Notes: generated by a model not told the origin, from the letters alone. DNA of 64,000 nucleotides from Collinsella ureilytica (GCF_019795105.1 NZ_JAIMFO010000006.1:124001-188000); one strand, 5' to 3'; counted from the stretch's first letter, positions 1-10,034 are shown. Made by a program: numbers and translations.

Positions 1-1163
1 TTGAGATCTAAAGCGGCGGCTCGACTCATGCTCAAATCGATGTCAAATAGACCCTCAAGATCCATGCAATCAAGAGCGAGAACTCCCGAATGGTCTGCTG
101 CATAGCGAAGACTTCGCTTCGCCACATCGCACATCATGTACACCGGTGTAGATCCGCGAAGCGACGCAATTGCAGCCTCTTCAAGTCGGCTCATCTCAAC
201 GTTTAGATACTTGACCGGTCGTCCACCAATAACTGGATCAAACCACCTAAAACTATAGAGGTGGCTAAAGGGGCGGGTCTCACCTGGCAAGCTCGAAAGC
301 TCAATATAGGAACTCGCATCAAATTGAGCATAGCGGCAAGCAAATTCCTGAGGTGTGATCCCGTGCTCACTGAGTAGTCGCCGATCGCGACGAGCATCGA
401 TCTCTAGGCGATGGGCAGGCACCTGAGCGGCAGGGCCTACGCGCATAAGCACGTCAAAGGTCACAGGCGGCTCGCCCAAGCAACACGAAAGAACACGGTG
501 CACCGCTTTGAGCATCTCATCCTTGCGCTCACAGAGCTCCTCTTTACTCACGCCTTCGCGATACCAGACGCGCAGCTGAGCAGCATCGTGCAGCAAAAGC
601 TCGCCTAAGACCTCGTTCATAGCCTTTGTATCGCGCGAGCAAGCCGTCTCAGGCATGATCTCTTTGGGAACAAGCCCCCACTTTTCAACCAAGCTGGCGC
701 AAAACATGAACTGGCCACCATCTGAAGCCGCATGCATGGTGAGGTGATTCACAATGCGATCGGTAGGTGGAAGTTCAGCCGTTTCGATGATGCGATCTAA
801 GAAGGCATTTGATTTTTCAAGCTTCTCATAAAAGGTGAGATAGGCCTGAGAAAACTCAAAGTCATCGAGGTCGAGGATGTCCATGGTTTTCGCCCGAATG
901 ACATTGAGCGTAGAAAACATCCAGCAGCGACCCGACTGCATTTGATCGGTTACCGTGCGTGCAGCGGCAAGCTCAATGCCATACGTATCGGTATAGGAGC
1001 GAACGGCTCGTTGATCGCGAGCGGCACCTACGATGCCGGTCGTAGTAACCGCATTACGTGCGATTCTGTTTGCACGATCCGTGGAGAATGTGCGCGCAAG
1101 ATCCTGCATGCGCCCAACATCTACCGATTCTCCCAAAACCACCTTACCGGCTGATTCCTGCAC
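1..1163 (-). CDS. pepC: Aminopeptidase C / bleomycin hydrolase-like cysteine peptidase (3' end missing)
   Basis: Cytoplasmic papain-fold aminopeptidase of the PepC/bleomycin hydrolase family (C1B), which trims peptides from the N terminus. I translated it by hand on the minus strand. It starts at GTG 1163 after a strong AAGGAGGGG ribosome site and stays open for 387 codons to the left edge. The active-site motif QMQSGRCWMFSTLN carries the nucleophile Cys80, and the downstream blocks SDGGQFMFC and VPKEIMPET are typical of the family. Family members are about 440 residues, so roughly 50 residues are missing, including the catalytic His and Asn. It is divergent from the DUF1177 gene; the 245-bp gap at 1164-1432 should hold both promoters. 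Family assignment is firm; the substrate is not known. Confidence 0.9.
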   Translation of the reverse strand, partial: MQESAGKVVLGESVDVGRMQDLARTFSTDRANRIARNAVTTTGIVGAARDQRAVRSYTDTYGIELAAARTVTDQMQSGRCWMFSTLNVIRAKTMDILDLDDFEFSQAYLTFYEKLEKSNAFLDRIIETAELPPTDRIVNHLTMHAASDGGQFMFCASLVEKWGLVPKEIMPETACSRDTKAMNEVLGELLLHDAAQLRVWYREGVSKEELCERKDEMLKAVHRVLSCCLGEPPVTFDVLMRVGPAAQVPAHRLEIDARRDRRLLSEHGITPQEFACRYAQFDASSYIELSSLPGETRPFSHLYSFRWFDPVIGGRPVKYLNVEMSRLEEAAIASLRGSTPVYMMCDVAKRSLRYAADHSGVLALDCMDLEGLFDIDLSMSRAAALDL

Positions 1164-1432
1164 GTCACCCCTCCTTGAAAACCCTACCTGAGCACGAAAG
1201 TAAGCTCGTACGCATGCTCAAAAAAGCACCTCGTTCGTTGTTCAGTATATCGGGTACTTTTCTCTGTTAAAGTTTCATCAGGATGTTTTCATAGCTGTGA
1301 AACACTATGGATGTCGATTTGCATACTCAAGGCATTCTGGGGTCTACATTCGCTTTTGTGTATAGAGTTATACAACTGCTACTCCCTTGAATACCTGCGA
1401 AAACTGCCGTGGCGCGACTGAAAGGAGAGCCC

Positions 1433-2383
1433 ATGCTCTTACGACAACTGCTTGAAATCTATGACCTGATTGATACCCCTCATGCAACAGGAGATGCTGT
1501 AGCCGATCTCATCCGCTCGCGCGGTGCCTCAGATGTTGTTGTGCGAAGTGTTGGAAATGGCAGGGGCTCAACCGATTGCATCAAGATCTGTATTCCCGGT
1601 GCAAACGGCCGCATATCGGGCGGAGATGCGCCCACGCTTGGCGTAATTGGACGACTCGGAGGGCTCGGTGCTCGACCAGAAATGATTGGTGCCGTCTCTG
1701 ATGGCGATGGAGCAATTGCAGCGCTTACCTGCGCACTCAAGCTCGCTGAGATGCACAAACAAGGCGATGTATTGCCGGGAGACGTTATTGTGGCAACTCA
1801 TATCTGCCCGGATGCTCCTACGCTTCCGCACGATCCGGTTCCGTTCATGGATTCCCCCATTGATATGGATGCCATGAATCGGATGGAGGTTGATCCGCGT
1901 ATGGAGGCAATCCTCTCCATCGATACCACCAAGGGGAATCGCATAATTAATCAAAACGGCATTGCCATATCGCCCACCGTGCGCCAGGGCTGGATCTTGC
2001 CCGTAGCTCCAGACTTACTCGATATTCAAACGCGCGTAACCGGCAAGATGCCCGCAGTCTTTGCGCTCTCGCAGCAAGACATTACCCCCTATGGAAACAA
2101 CCTCTATCACCTGAATAGCATCTTGCAGCCTGCAACTGCCACGACCGCTCCAGTGGTTGGCGTGGCAATTACCACCGAGCAGATGGTAGCAGGCTGCGCC
2201 ACGGGAGCCTCACATGCCCAAGATGTCGAGCTCGCTGCTCGCTTTGCGCTCGAAGTTACAAAGGTATTTGGATCGCGCAGCTGTGCTTTCTTTGATGAGG
2301 AGGATTTCTCTCGCCTCACTGATCTGTACGGATCCATGAAGCATCTCCAGACTAAGGGAACGTCTGGGCAGCAAGCAAACTGA
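1433..2383 (+). CDS. DUF1177 family protein
   Basis: A 316-residue soluble protein of the DUF1177 family, whose function I do not know. Recognisable blocks are GSTDCIKICIPG, TLGVIGRLGGLGARP (about residues 65-79), DGDGAIAALTCALKLAEM, LSIDTTKGN and QDITPYGNN. Conserved Asp, His and Asn residues in these blocks hint at a metal-dependent hydrolase or deacylase fold, but that is inference. ATG 1433 is preferred because AAAGGAG lies five bases upstream; an in-frame GTG at 1409 has no ribosome site. The next gene follows after 52 bases with its own strong ribosome site, so the two may be co-transcribed. Confidence 0.8.
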   Translation: MLLRQLLEIYDLIDTPHATGDAVADLIRSRGASDVVVRSVGNGRGSTDCIKICIPGANGRISGGDAPTLGVIGRLGGLGARPEMIGAVSDGDGAIAALTCALKLAEMHKQGDVLPGDVIVATHICPDAPTLPHDPVPFMDSPIDMDAMNRMEVDPRMEAILSIDTTKGNRIINQNGIAISPTVRQGWILPVAPDLLDIQTRVTGKMPAVFALSQQDITPYGNNLYHLNSILQPATATTAPVVGVAITTEQMVAGCATGASHAQDVELAARFALEVTKVFGSRSCAFFDEEDFSRLTDLYGSMKHLQTKGTSGQQAN

Positions 2384-2435
2384 TGGGTATCATACACACA
2401 AGCAACCCGCGCCCCGTACATCCCAAGGAGGCCTG

Positions 2436-2900
2436 ATGTCTCAGAATCGCAAGCTGCTCAAAATCGTGAGCCTCATTCAATTCCCCTTAGGCGTTGCCCT
2501 CATCGTCCTCGGCGTACTCGTCTTTGTGGGAGTGCTCAGTGACGGCAGCTCGCATGCCAGCCTTACTGCATCTACAAACGGAGCAAGCGTACAGCTGAGC
2601 CTTGGCAGCGGTGTTGTTACGCTCGCAGCTGGCCTCTTGTGCACTATGGCCTCGGTTTTAGGAATCCGTGGAGCAAACCGGCCACGCTCACTTGGCTCGC
2701 ATGGATTGATTGCCATACTCGGTGCCATCTCTGGTGCGTGCACAACTGGTATCTGCATCCTGGCACACGTACAAGATACCCTGGCAGAAAGTGCCTTCAT
2801 CATGAATATCAATCTCATGGGGCTCGGGACACTGCTGTTTATCTTGAGCATTGCAGCGGCCATCTTGGACAAGCGCGTTAAGGGAGAAATTACGCTGTAG
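2436..2900 (+). CDS. Small four-helix membrane protein, unknown
   Basis: A 154-residue hydrophobic protein with four predicted membrane helices (about residues 9-31, 52-75, 85-108 and 122-142) and a short charged tail ending DKRVKGEITL. It starts at ATG 2436 behind AAGGAGGCCTG. I do not recognise a family. It sits 52 bases after the DUF1177 gene in the same direction and may share its transcript. Nothing in it indicates a catalytic or transport motif. The antisense frames over it have no ribosome sites and were discarded. Confidence 0.7.
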   Translation: MSQNRKLLKIVSLIQFPLGVALIVLGVLVFVGVLSDGSSHASLTASTNGASVQLSLGSGVVTLAAGLLCTMASVLGIRGANRPRSLGSHGLIAILGAISGACTTGICILAHVQDTLAESAFIMNINLMGLGTLLFILSIAAAILDKRVKGEITL

Positions 2901-3101
2901 ACGGTGCACGGAGCATGATACACGCGCTTCAAACCACGACTTTCTTAGCGCGACATTGCTCTGCCCGGCGTTCATGATTGCTGCACTCAAGGCCTTAGCG
3001 CAGCGACTGCACCAGATCCGTGTTCAAAGCCACGACAAAACGTCCGCAGCGGTTCCATGCTCACAGGCGTGACGGAGCGCTTGCGCCAGTTCTCAGCGCG
3101 C

Positions 3102-3374
3102 CTATCGCCAGGGATCTGCCTCAAATAAGGGCTCGGGTTCTGGACGACGATCAGAATAGGGGTCATACCCATCGTCGTCTTCGGCCTCTGCTCGAATATA
3201 CGGATCGGTCGGCTCTACAAGCTTCTTCTGCTTCACGGGCGTGCGCTTCTGATCGCTTTTCTTGGGCAGCTTGCTCGCTTGTGAATCAACACCACAGTCG
3301 ACATATGAGCCAGCAGTCGGTACTTGAGCGCCGAGCTCATCTGCGTACGGATGTCCTTGGATCTGCCTCGTCAT
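3102..3374 (-). CDS. Small acidic, proline-rich hypothetical protein
   Basis: A 90-residue hydrophilic protein. It starts at ATG 3374 with an excellent AAGGAGG ribosome site four bases upstream, which is the main reason to believe it is real. The middle is lysine-rich (KLPKKSDQKRTPVKQKK) and the C-terminal third is acidic and proline-rich (AEAEDDDGYDPYSDRRPEPEP). There is no membrane segment, signal peptide or known domain. It is probably largely disordered. No function can be proposed. The roughly 200 bases between it and the upstream membrane protein gene (2901-3101) show nothing recognisable. Confidence 0.6.
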   Translation of the reverse strand: MTRQIQGHPYADELGAQVPTAGSYVDCGVDSQASKLPKKSDQKRTPVKQKKLVEPTDPYIRAEAEDDDGYDPYSDRRPEPEPLFEADPWR

Positions 3375-3396
3375 CGCGCCTCCTTACCACGGCGAT

Positions 3397-3497
3397 TATC
3401 CGCCCTTGCCTTCCTGCAGCACAACCTTACAAGTAAGCATTCCTCAGTATCCGCCCAAGACAGCCTACAGCACAACCTGAGCAATAAGGCCTCCCCC
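3397..3497. repeat. Decayed 51-bp tandem duplication in a 340-bp gap
   Basis: Between the small acidic gene and the ECF operon, the segments 3397-3447 and 3448-3497 align: both begin TATCCGCCC and both contain CAGCACAACCT (3417-3427 and 3468-3478), 51 bases apart. The remaining gap (3498-3714) contains a short hairpin ACTCTaataaAGAGT near 3552 and the ribosome site of the next gene. I see no riboswitch or other known RNA there. Confidence 0.55.
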
Positions 3498-3714
3498 GTT
3501 TCATACAAAACTGCGCACAACTTCTTATTGAATCTTTCAAATCAGAACGCTACTCTAATAAAGAGTTACCTGTGTTTAACTATATGCAGCTCGGGACAGA
3601 TAGTTAGGCGGCATGACTGTACGGGATGTACGCGTGTATATGAATTGAGTCGCGCTTGATAGAGCAGATGCAGCGTATATACCAGTGCAATGCAGAGGCT
3701 ACAAGGAGGCGGCA

Positions 3715-4299
3715 GTGAGAGAAAAGAACTTGACCGTAAAAGACCTGGTTACCATTGGTATTTTTGCGGTCGTCTATTCTGTGGTGATGTTTGTTACCGG
3801 ATGCATGGGGTTTGTTCCCATCCTCTACTTAGTATGGCCAACGGTTTGCGCCATTGTTGGCGGCGTTGTAATCATGCTGTTTATGGCAAAGGTTCAAAAA
3901 CCATGGGCTCTGCTCATCTTAGGCATGATCGTCCCTCTGGCTACATTTGCAATGGGGTATACCTTTATTGTGCCGCTCATCTCGTTAATCGTTATGCTCA
4001 TAGCAGAGTTTATTCGGCGCATGGGAGACTACAAGTCTTTCAAGTGTAATATGCTTTCATATGCGTTCTTTTCTTTATGGACTTGTTCGTCCCTCAGCCA
4101 AATACTTCTTGTAAAAGAGCGGTATATGGAAATGGTTGCCACCATGATGGGTCCCGACTACTTGAACGCACTTGAAAAGCTCATCACGTATCCCAGCATG
4201 GCACTCGTTGCACTTGGTGCCTTTTTGGGAGGCATCGCAGGTGCATTCCTTGGCAAAGCAATGCTTAAAAAGCACTTTGAAAAAGCAGGTGTTGTGTAG
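3715..4299 (+). CDS. ECF transporter substrate-binding S component, Trep_Strep/MptD type
   Basis: A 194-residue integral membrane protein with about five or six helices, of the Trep_Strep (MptD-like) family of energy-coupling-factor S components, which bind a micronutrient for uptake. The substrate of this family is not established. The start chosen is GTG 3715, five bases after AAGGAGG; the longer frame from GTG 3685 would place the ribosome site inside the coding sequence. The N-terminal NLTVKDLVTIGIFAVVY and the charged C terminus (MLKKHFEKAG) are typical. The stop codon overlaps the start of the T component by one base, so S, T and A form one operon. Confidence 0.87.
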   Translation: MREKNLTVKDLVTIGIFAVVYSVVMFVTGCMGFVPILYLVWPTVCAIVGGVVIMLFMAKVQKPWALLILGMIVPLATFAMGYTFIVPLISLIVMLIAEFIRRMGDYKSFKCNMLSYAFFSLWTCSSLSQILLVKERYMEMVATMMGPDYLNALEKLITYPSMALVALGAFLGGIAGAFLGKAMLKKHFEKAGVV

Positions 4300-4988
4300 T
4301 GGAACCTATACGTTTTAGTCATGGGCTGAACCCCAATGCATTGGTCAAACTTGCAGTGGTCATAGCATTGGGGTTTAACATTATGCACCCGCTCAATCAG
4401 ATAAGTTCGTGGGGCATGGCACTCCTTATTGCGCTTTTTCTGGTGCTGAATAACCACACAGCAACGGCTCTTAAGGGTATTGTGGGCTATGGAATTACCT
4501 CGGCTCTCCCCAGCTTAGATACGGCAAGCGCCCTTCCTGTAGTGCTGCAAATTCCTATTGGTGTCTTGCTCATGGCAAACATGTTTTATCTTCCGCTCTT
4601 TGCTGGCGTATTTTTTGTTAAAACAGCAGATGTTGGTGGTGTTTTAAGCTCGCTTGATAAGATCCATGCTCCCCTTGCAGTAAGCATTCCTGTGGCCATT
4701 ATGTTTCGATACTTTCCTGCATTTAGCGAAGAGCGCAAACACGTGCGCCGAGCTATGAACATTCGAGGTATAAACCTTCTTAATCCCCTACAGTATCTTG
4801 AGTACGTTTCAGTGCCACTTCTTATCATCTCATCAAACATTGCCGACGATATTGCAAAGGCCGCTGAGACAAAAGGCATTGAAAATCCTGTAGAAAAAAC
4901 TCGATATGTTTCGGCTACTTTAGGTCTGGTCGATGCTGGATTTGGAGGGCTTTCCGCTCTGCTCATGATCGGAGGATGGATATGGTAG
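4299..4988 (+). CDS. ecfT: ECF transporter T component (EcfT)
   Basis: A 229-residue membrane protein coupling the ATPases to the S component. Several N-terminal hydrophobic helices are followed by the cytoplasmic coupling region. The first Ala-Arg-Gly-type helix is RRAMNIRGI (about residues 148-156). The second is AAETKGIE (about 188-195), in which the arginine of the usual motif is replaced by lysine. Translation starts at GTG 4299, overlapping the S gene stop, and the end overlaps the ATPase gene, indicating translational coupling. The dedicated neighbourhood suggests a group I (operon-specific) ECF system. Confidence 0.87.
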   Translation: MEPIRFSHGLNPNALVKLAVVIALGFNIMHPLNQISSWGMALLIALFLVLNNHTATALKGIVGYGITSALPSLDTASALPVVLQIPIGVLLMANMFYLPLFAGVFFVKTADVGGVLSSLDKIHAPLAVSIPVAIMFRYFPAFSEERKHVRRAMNIRGINLLNPLQYLEYVSVPLLIISSNIADDIAKAAETKGIENPVEKTRYVSATLGLVDAGFGGLSALLMIGGWIW

Positions 4989-6538
4989 ATGAGCAGAAAG
5001 CCGGAGCTGCACTAAAACCTGTAGTACCTGAAGCAAGTGCAGCCTGTAGCAGATCAAACGCGTTAGAAAACACCGCACCTGTAGTTATCCGTAATGCGTC
5101 CGTGACCTACCAAAACGATAAAACCCGACTACACGATGTAAATCTTACCGTGGCTCCAGGTGAGGTCGTATTGCTTGCAGGCGCAAGTGGATCAGGAAAG
5201 TCAACGCTTATTAACTCCATCAATGGTCTTGCTTTTGCCTACGATGGTTGCACTCATACAGGAGAGATAGTACTTTGTGGCAAGCCCATAACGGAACTCA
5301 AGCTCTACGAAGTAGCCGCGCTTCTTGCAAACGTATTTCAAAATCCAAAGACGCACTTCTTCAATGTTGATACCACTATGGAATTGCTCTTTCATCTAGA
5401 AAATCTGGGCACTCCGTTAAACGAAATGCAAAAAAGACTCAAGCATCTGCTTGAGGTATTTCCCATTCAGCATTTACTTGGCCGCTCAATTTTTGAGCTA
5501 TCAGGTGGAGAAAAGCAGATTTTATGCGTGGCGGCAGCATATATCTCGGGTGTTCAGACGCTTATTTTAGATGAGCCTTCCTCTAATTTAGATGCCGCAT
5601 CAATTGATGTGCTTGAAACGATGCTTCTGGAACTGAAGCGCCAAGGCGTTACTCTCATCATTGCAGAGCACCGGCTCTACTACGTTATGGATGTAGTAGA
5701 TACCGTATATGTAGTGCAAGACGGAAAGATTGCACAGCGTTATACGCGCGATGAATTTTGCGCACTATCGAAACAGGATCTGCATGCACGAGGCTTGCGC
5801 GGATCCAAGCGAGAGCCTCTTACTTTGAGCGCGGCACCTCATGAAGGTCAGTGGAAGATCGATGAGCTCACCATAGAGTTTTCTTCTGCTCAAAAAAAGC
5901 CCTTTGACTGGATGATGCGTTCTCAGAACTCCTACCCAAAGCAGACGCTTTCTGTATCAAATCTTCAGCTGTGCAGAGGCTCAATCTACGGAATCATAGG
6001 TAGAAACGGCATTGGAAAATCGAGCTTTGTGCGGGCACTATTAGGGCTTGAAAAAACAACGCATGACGTCGTGAGTGTTGACGGAAGACGAGTGAATAAA
6101 CAGGAGCGCATCAAACGCAGCAGTTCGGTGTTTCAAGATGTCAATCACCAGCTATTTACCGATTCAGTTGCGCAAGAAATCAACCTCGAACATAAGCTCT
6201 CCGATGATGAACTCAATGAGATCTTAACCACCTTAGGAATCTTAGAGCTCAAAGATCGCCATCCTATGAGCCTTTCAGGTGGAGAAAAACAGCGCGTTGC
6301 CATAGGAGCTGCATTTGCAACAAACCATGATCTCATCTGTTTAGATGAGCCTACAAGCGGCATGGATTACGGCAACATGATGCGCATTTCAACACTGATT
6401 AAAAAGTACTCACGAAAAGATAGTCTCATCCTGATCGTGTCCCATGATGCAGAGTTTCTCAACTGTACCGCCGACTACCTGATTGATTTAGAGACGTATT
6501 CGAACGACGCTGAGAGCCGGACGCTCAACGGTGCATGA
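4982..6538 (+). CDS. ECF transporter double ATPase (fused EcfA1-EcfA2)
   Basis: A 518-residue cytoplasmic ATPase holding two complete ABC domains in one chain, powering the ECF importer. Domain 1 (about residues 35-270) has Walker A AGASGSGKST, signature LSGGEKQ and Walker B LILDEPSSNLD. Domain 2 (about 285-505) has Walker A GRNGIGKSS, signature LSGGEKQ and Walker B ICLDEPTSGMD. ATG 4982 is preferred to ATG 4976 because GGAGG at 4971-4975 directly abuts the latter. It overlaps ecfT by seven bases. Both sites look active, so this is a fused heterodimer rather than a degenerate pair. Confidence 0.9.
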   Translation: MVDEQKAGAALKPVVPEASAACSRSNALENTAPVVIRNASVTYQNDKTRLHDVNLTVAPGEVVLLAGASGSGKSTLINSINGLAFAYDGCTHTGEIVLCGKPITELKLYEVAALLANVFQNPKTHFFNVDTTMELLFHLENLGTPLNEMQKRLKHLLEVFPIQHLLGRSIFELSGGEKQILCVAAAYISGVQTLILDEPSSNLDAASIDVLETMLLELKRQGVTLIIAEHRLYYVMDVVDTVYVVQDGKIAQRYTRDEFCALSKQDLHARGLRGSKREPLTLSAAPHEGQWKIDELTIEFSSAQKKPFDWMMRSQNSYPKQTLSVSNLQLCRGSIYGIIGRNGIGKSSFVRALLGLEKTTHDVVSVDGRRVNKQERIKRSSSVFQDVNHQLFTDSVAQEINLEHKLSDDELNEILTTLGILELKDRHPMSLSGGEKQRVAIGAAFATNHDLICLDEPTSGMDYGNMMRISTLIKKYSRKDSLILIVSHDAEFLNCTADYLIDLETYSNDAESRTLNGA

Positions 6539-6563
6539 CACTCACACCGTGAACGTCCGGCTC
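6514..6563. terminator. Long hairpin at the ecf/clpB convergence
   Basis: GAGCCGGACG (6514-6523) pairs with CGTCCGGCTC (6554-6563), and the stem extends through AACGGTG/CACCGT with one bulge. It overlaps the last codons of the ATPase gene and lies in the gap between convergent ecfA and clpB. There is no T-run on either side, so it may act as a transcript-end stabiliser rather than a classic intrinsic terminator. Confidence 0.55.
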
Positions 6564-6638
6564 ACGCAACTACCCTGCTTCGATCCCCTTACAATCCTTC
6601 ATGCCTAAGCAGGCGCTGAGCATGAGGCTCACAAGACC

Positions 6639-9254
6639 TTATGCTTCCTCGGGCACGTCATAGTCAGCCTGCGGAGCCACATCTACCGTGAAGGTACCAT
6701 TGGTAGCAACGCCTAAGGTAATGTGGTCGCCTTCAGAAACTCGCCCCTCAATAATGGCGCTCGCAATTGCGTCAACCACCTCACGCTGGATCAGGCGCTT
6801 AAGCGGACGTGCGCCAAAGACAGGATCGAGACCACCAACTGCAAGCATCTGCTTGGCTGCCGGCGTTACCTCAAGTGTCATGCGATCCTTCGCAAGGCGG
6901 AGTCGTACATCATCAAGCTGGATATCCACGATCTTTTCGATCTGCGCCATGGCAAGCGGATGGAAGGTCACAATCTCATCAATACGGTTCAAAAACTCAG
7001 GTCTAAAGGTGCGCGCCATCAGGTCATCAACTTGACGATGCATCTCCTCTTCATCCACACCTGCAAGCTCAGCAATAATCTGCGATCCCACATTTGAGGT
7101 CATGATAATAATCGTGTTCTTAAAGCTGACCTGCCTACCTTGGCCATCGGTAAGCCGACCGTCATCGAGGACTTGAAGCAAGACATTGAACACGTCCGGA
7201 TGAGCCTTTTCCATCTCATCAAAGAGAATGACCGAATAGGGGCGACGGCGCACAGCCTCGGTGAGCTGCCCACCTTCGTCGTAGCCCACATATCCCGGAG
7301 GGGCACCAATAAGGCGCTGCACGCTGAACTTTTCCATGTACTCAGACATGTCAATTCGCACGAGCGCCCGCTCATCGTCAAACAGGCTCTCTGCAAGTGC
7401 TCGAGCAAGCTCGGTTTTACCCACGCCGGTAGGACCGAGGAAGAAGAAACTGCCAATAGGCCGATCGGGATCAGACAGGCCTGCACGAGAACGACGCACT
7501 GCCGCCGCGACCGCTCGCACGGCCTCATCTTGACCAATAACCCGGCGGTGCAGCACCTCTTCAAGATGCTTTAACTTATCAAGCTCGCCCTGCATCATCT
7601 TGGACACGGGCACGCCTGTCCAAGCACTTACCACCTGTGCAATTTCTTCTGTGGTGACCTGCTCGTTTAAGCCTCCCTCACCAGCTGCCGATCGCTCTGC
7701 CAGCTCTTGCTCACCTGTTGCAATATCGCGTTCAAGACCAGGAATTACCGAATAGCGCAGCTCTCCGGCGCGCTCAAGATTTCCCTCACGCGTAACCCGG
7801 TCAAGCTCTCCGCGAGCATCATCGAGCTTACCTTTGAGCTCGCGCACGCGGTCGATCGCATTCTTCTGATTGAGCCAGCCTGCCTTCTCAACATCAAGTT
7901 CCTCTTGCAAGGAGACAATCTCTTGGCGGAGCACGTCGAGCCGCTCAGCAGAAGCCTCATCGGTCTCTTTCATGAGCGCTTGCTCTTCAATTTGCAGCTG
8001 CGTGAGCTGGCGCGTTAAGGCATCAATCTCTGCAGGCATGGAATCGAGCTCCATGCGCAGCCGACTTGCCGCCTCATCTACCAAGTCGATGGCCTTGTCC
8101 GGCAAGAAGCGATCAGCAATATAGCGATCAGAGAGGTCTGCCGCAGCAACTAACGCTCCGTCTACAATATGCACGCCATGGAAGATCTCATATTTTTCTT
8201 TGAGACCACGCAGAATTGAGATGGTGTCTTCGACGCTCGGCTCAGAAACCAGCACGGTTTGAAAGCGCCGGGCAAGCGCTGCGTCTTTCTCAATATATTT
8301 TCGATACTCGTCCAAGGTGGTAGCGCCAATGGCATGTAGGTCACCACGCGCAAGGGCGGGCTTTAAGATATTGCCCGCATCCATCGAGCCCTCAGTAGCT
8401 CCGGCTCCCACAATCGTGTGCAGCTCATCAATGAAAAGAATGACGCGACCTGCCGCCTGCTCAACCTCTTTGAGCACCGCTTTAAGGCGATCCTCAAACT
8501 CACCGCGATATTTTGCTCCTGCCACGAGCGCGCTCATATCCAGCTCAATGAGGTCGCGATCACGCAGGGTGCTTGGCACATCTCCAGCAACAATTCGCTG
8601 AGCAATGCCTTCTACAATGGCGGTCTTTCCTACACCAGGCTCACCAATGAGAACCGGGTTGTTTTTCGTACGGCGCGAGAGCACTTGGATCGTTCGACGA
8701 ATTTCGTCTGAGCGGCCAATCACCGGATCCAATTTGCCCGCACGAGCAAGCTCACAAATATCGCGGCCATACTGCTTGAGTGCCTCAAATTGCAGCTGAC
8801 TATCCTCACTGGTAACGCGGTCGTCCCCACGCAGCTCTCGATAGGTTTCCTCAATTCGCACGCGCGTAACACCTGCATCCGCCAAGATGCGCCCAGCAAC
8901 CCCTTTATCTTCGGCCAAGGCCATCAGCAGGTGCTCGGTCACCACAAAGCTATCTTCCATTTCAGAGGCTCGGCGCTCTGCACGCTCAAGCACCCGCGTC
9001 AGCTCATTTGAAAGGCCGATTTGGGCACCCTCCACCTGCGGAGCCCGGCCTATGGCTTCTTTTGCATCAGCTGCCAAACGACGGGGATCAGCGCCAATCC
9101 GCTCAATGATGACGGAGATATTGCGCTCCTCTGCTTCAAAGAGTGCGAGAAGCAGGTGAATTGGCTCAACCGCGCCCGCCTTGGCGTCTCCCGCAATTCC
9201 AATTGCTGTTTGTAAAGCCTGACGCGCAGTCATGGCCAGCTTATCGATTCTCAT
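6639..9254 (-). CDS. clpB: ATP-dependent protein disaggregase ClpB
   Basis: A hexameric AAA+ chaperone of 871 residues that rescues aggregated proteins together with DnaK, DnaJ and GrpE. Order: Clp N domain (1-145), first AAA+ domain with GEPGVGKT (about 204-211) and FIDELH, coiled-coil middle domain (about 405-525), second AAA+ domain with GPTGVGKT and [14 protein letters not shown], and C-terminal D2 small domain. The middle domain separates ClpB from ClpA/ClpC. I prefer ATG 9254 ([12 protein letters not shown]) over the GTG at 9272. The HspR-like site shared with dnaK lies about 107 bases upstream, matching the chaperone partnership. Confidence 0.97.
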   Translation of the reverse strand: MRIDKLAMTARQALQTAIGIAGDAKAGAVEPIHLLLALFEAEERNISVIIERIGADPRRLAADAKEAIGRAPQVEGAQIGLSNELTRVLERAERRASEMEDSFVVTEHLLMALAEDKGVAGRILADAGVTRVRIEETYRELRGDDRVTSEDSQLQFEALKQYGRDICELARAGKLDPVIGRSDEIRRTIQVLSRRTKNNPVLIGEPGVGKTAIVEGIAQRIVAGDVPSTLRDRDLIELDMSALVAGAKYRGEFEDRLKAVLKEVEQAAGRVILFIDELHTIVGAGATEGSMDAGNILKPALARGDLHAIGATTLDEYRKYIEKDAALARRFQTVLVSEPSVEDTISILRGLKEKYEIFHGVHIVDGALVAAADLSDRYIADRFLPDKAIDLVDEAASRLRMELDSMPAEIDALTRQLTQLQIEEQALMKETDEASAERLDVLRQEIVSLQEELDVEKAGWLNQKNAIDRVRELKGKLDDARGELDRVTREGNLERAGELRYSVIPGLERDIATGEQELAERSAAGEGGLNEQVTTEEIAQVVSAWTGVPVSKMMQGELDKLKHLEEVLHRRVIGQDEAVRAVAAAVRRSRAGLSDPDRPIGSFFFLGPTGVGKTELARALAESLFDDERALVRIDMSEYMEKFSVQRLIGAPPGYVGYDEGGQLTEAVRRRPYSVILFDEMEKAHPDVFNVLLQVLDDGRLTDGQGRQVSFKNTIIIMTSNVGSQIIAELAGVDEEEMHRQVDDLMARTFRPEFLNRIDEIVTFHPLAMAQIEKIVDIQLDDVRLRLAKDRMTLEVTPAAKQMLAVGGLDPVFGARPLKRLIQREVVDAIASAIIEGRVSEGDHITLGVATNGTFTVDVAPQADYDVPEEA

Positions 9255-9360
9255 AGGCCTTACCTTTCCCACATGCCGCTCGAGGTCTCGCGGCTGCCGC
9301 CCTACGGGGCAGCGTCATACAGTCAAGGCTCTTGTTGCCGTTCTTGAGCGTTTTAATCAG

Positions 9361-9385
9361 AATCTAAGTGACTTCATATAAGATT
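9361..9385. promoter_or_regulatory. Candidate HspR operator upstream of clpB
   Basis: AATCTAAGT-N7-TATAAGATT (9361-9369 and 9377-9385) is an imperfect inverted repeat. Exactly the same two half-sites with the same 7-bp spacing occur upstream of dnaK at 20590-20614. The known HspR site (HAIR) in other actinobacteria is CTTGAGT-N7-ACTCAAG, so the architecture matches although the bases differ. A further partial half-site CTAAGTGA follows at 9389-9396. Confidence 0.65.
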
Positions 9386-9402
9386 TTCTAAGTGATGAAA
9401 TA

Positions 9403-9426
9403 GATAGCCTGCCTAAGCAGGCTATC
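9403..9426 (-). terminator. Hairpin downstream of the 9552-10034 gene
   Basis: GATAGCCTGC (9403-9412) and GCAGGCTATC (9417-9426) form a perfect 10-bp stem with a 4-base loop. On the minus strand it is followed by TATTTC, so it is a plausible weak intrinsic terminator insulating clpB from the upstream gene. Confidence 0.6.
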
Positions 9427-9551
9427 CCATGTCCGCACGGAGCCCATCCACGCAAAGCAGGCTGCTTGCATCTCACAACCGTCCGAGCCCGGCACCCTGG
9501 TCGAGCACACAAAAGATCACGCATACAGCCGATGTACAGGCTGCTCAAAAC

Positions 9552-10034
9552 TTACGCAGCGTGAGCACCACGGTACTGACGCTGCCGCACTACCAAGCAA
9601 CGAATGATACAAGCTACGATAATACCGAGCTCGATTGCCCGTACCGCCCAAAAAGCAGGCTGCGTATACTCGGTAATCATTAAGCTGGAATTATCAATAT
9701 AGTTCTTTGGGTACCCGGGATACCACCAGCCAATCAAGCTGTAAGGGTCGTCGAAAAACATTGCTCCCACAGCAATTACTTGCATAATAAGAGCGCGGAC
9801 AGGCACGCGCTCTCTCCATGTTCCGTAAAGAAGCAGTGCGATAATGCTGCCATATAACAAATAGTCATCAAGCCATAGGCCTTCAAGGCGCAAGCCATAG
9901 TCAGTAAATCCCACATCATAGCCAACATACTGACACGTAGCCCGGATATAGAAGGTAGCAAAAAAGCATACGGTGACAGCAATCCGAAAGGCAAGCGAAG
10001 CAGGGCTGGTTAGTTTATGTGTTGAGGAGCGCAC
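9552..10034 (-). CDS. Small membrane protein, unknown
   Basis: A 160-residue protein with about four hydrophobic segments, a Trp/Tyr-rich loop (SLIGWWYPGYPKNY) and a basic tail (VVRQRQYRG). I chose GTG 10034, six bases after AGGAGGT, rather than ATG 10061, where the ribosome site would fall inside the gene. I do not recognise the family. The two aromatic-rich loops suggest an integral membrane protein facing the outside. It stands alone between clpB and the GH2 gene, with a hairpin at each side, so it is probably monocistronic. Confidence 0.6.
   Translation of the reverse strand: MRSSTHKLTSPASLAFRIAVTVCFFATFYIRATCQYVGYDVGFTDYGLRLEGLWLDDYLLYGSIIALLLYGTWRERVPVRALIMQVIAVGAMFFDDPYSLIGWWYPGYPKNYIDNSSLMITEYTQPAFWAVRAIELGIIVACIIRCLVVRQRQYRGAHAA

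Noticed and set aside
3020-3436. Plus-strand frame of 138 codons near 3 kb
   Set aside because: It is opposite the small acidic gene, which has a strong ribosome site; the plus frame has none.
3498-3714. Riboswitch upstream of the first ECF operon
   Set aside because: ECF operons often have one, but I could not match any known conserved core; only a small hairpin is present.
9361-9385. CIRCE element (HrcA operator)
   Set aside because: Neither the TTAGCACTC arm nor its 9-bp spacing is present; the sites fit an HspR-like layout better, and no hrcA is seen.
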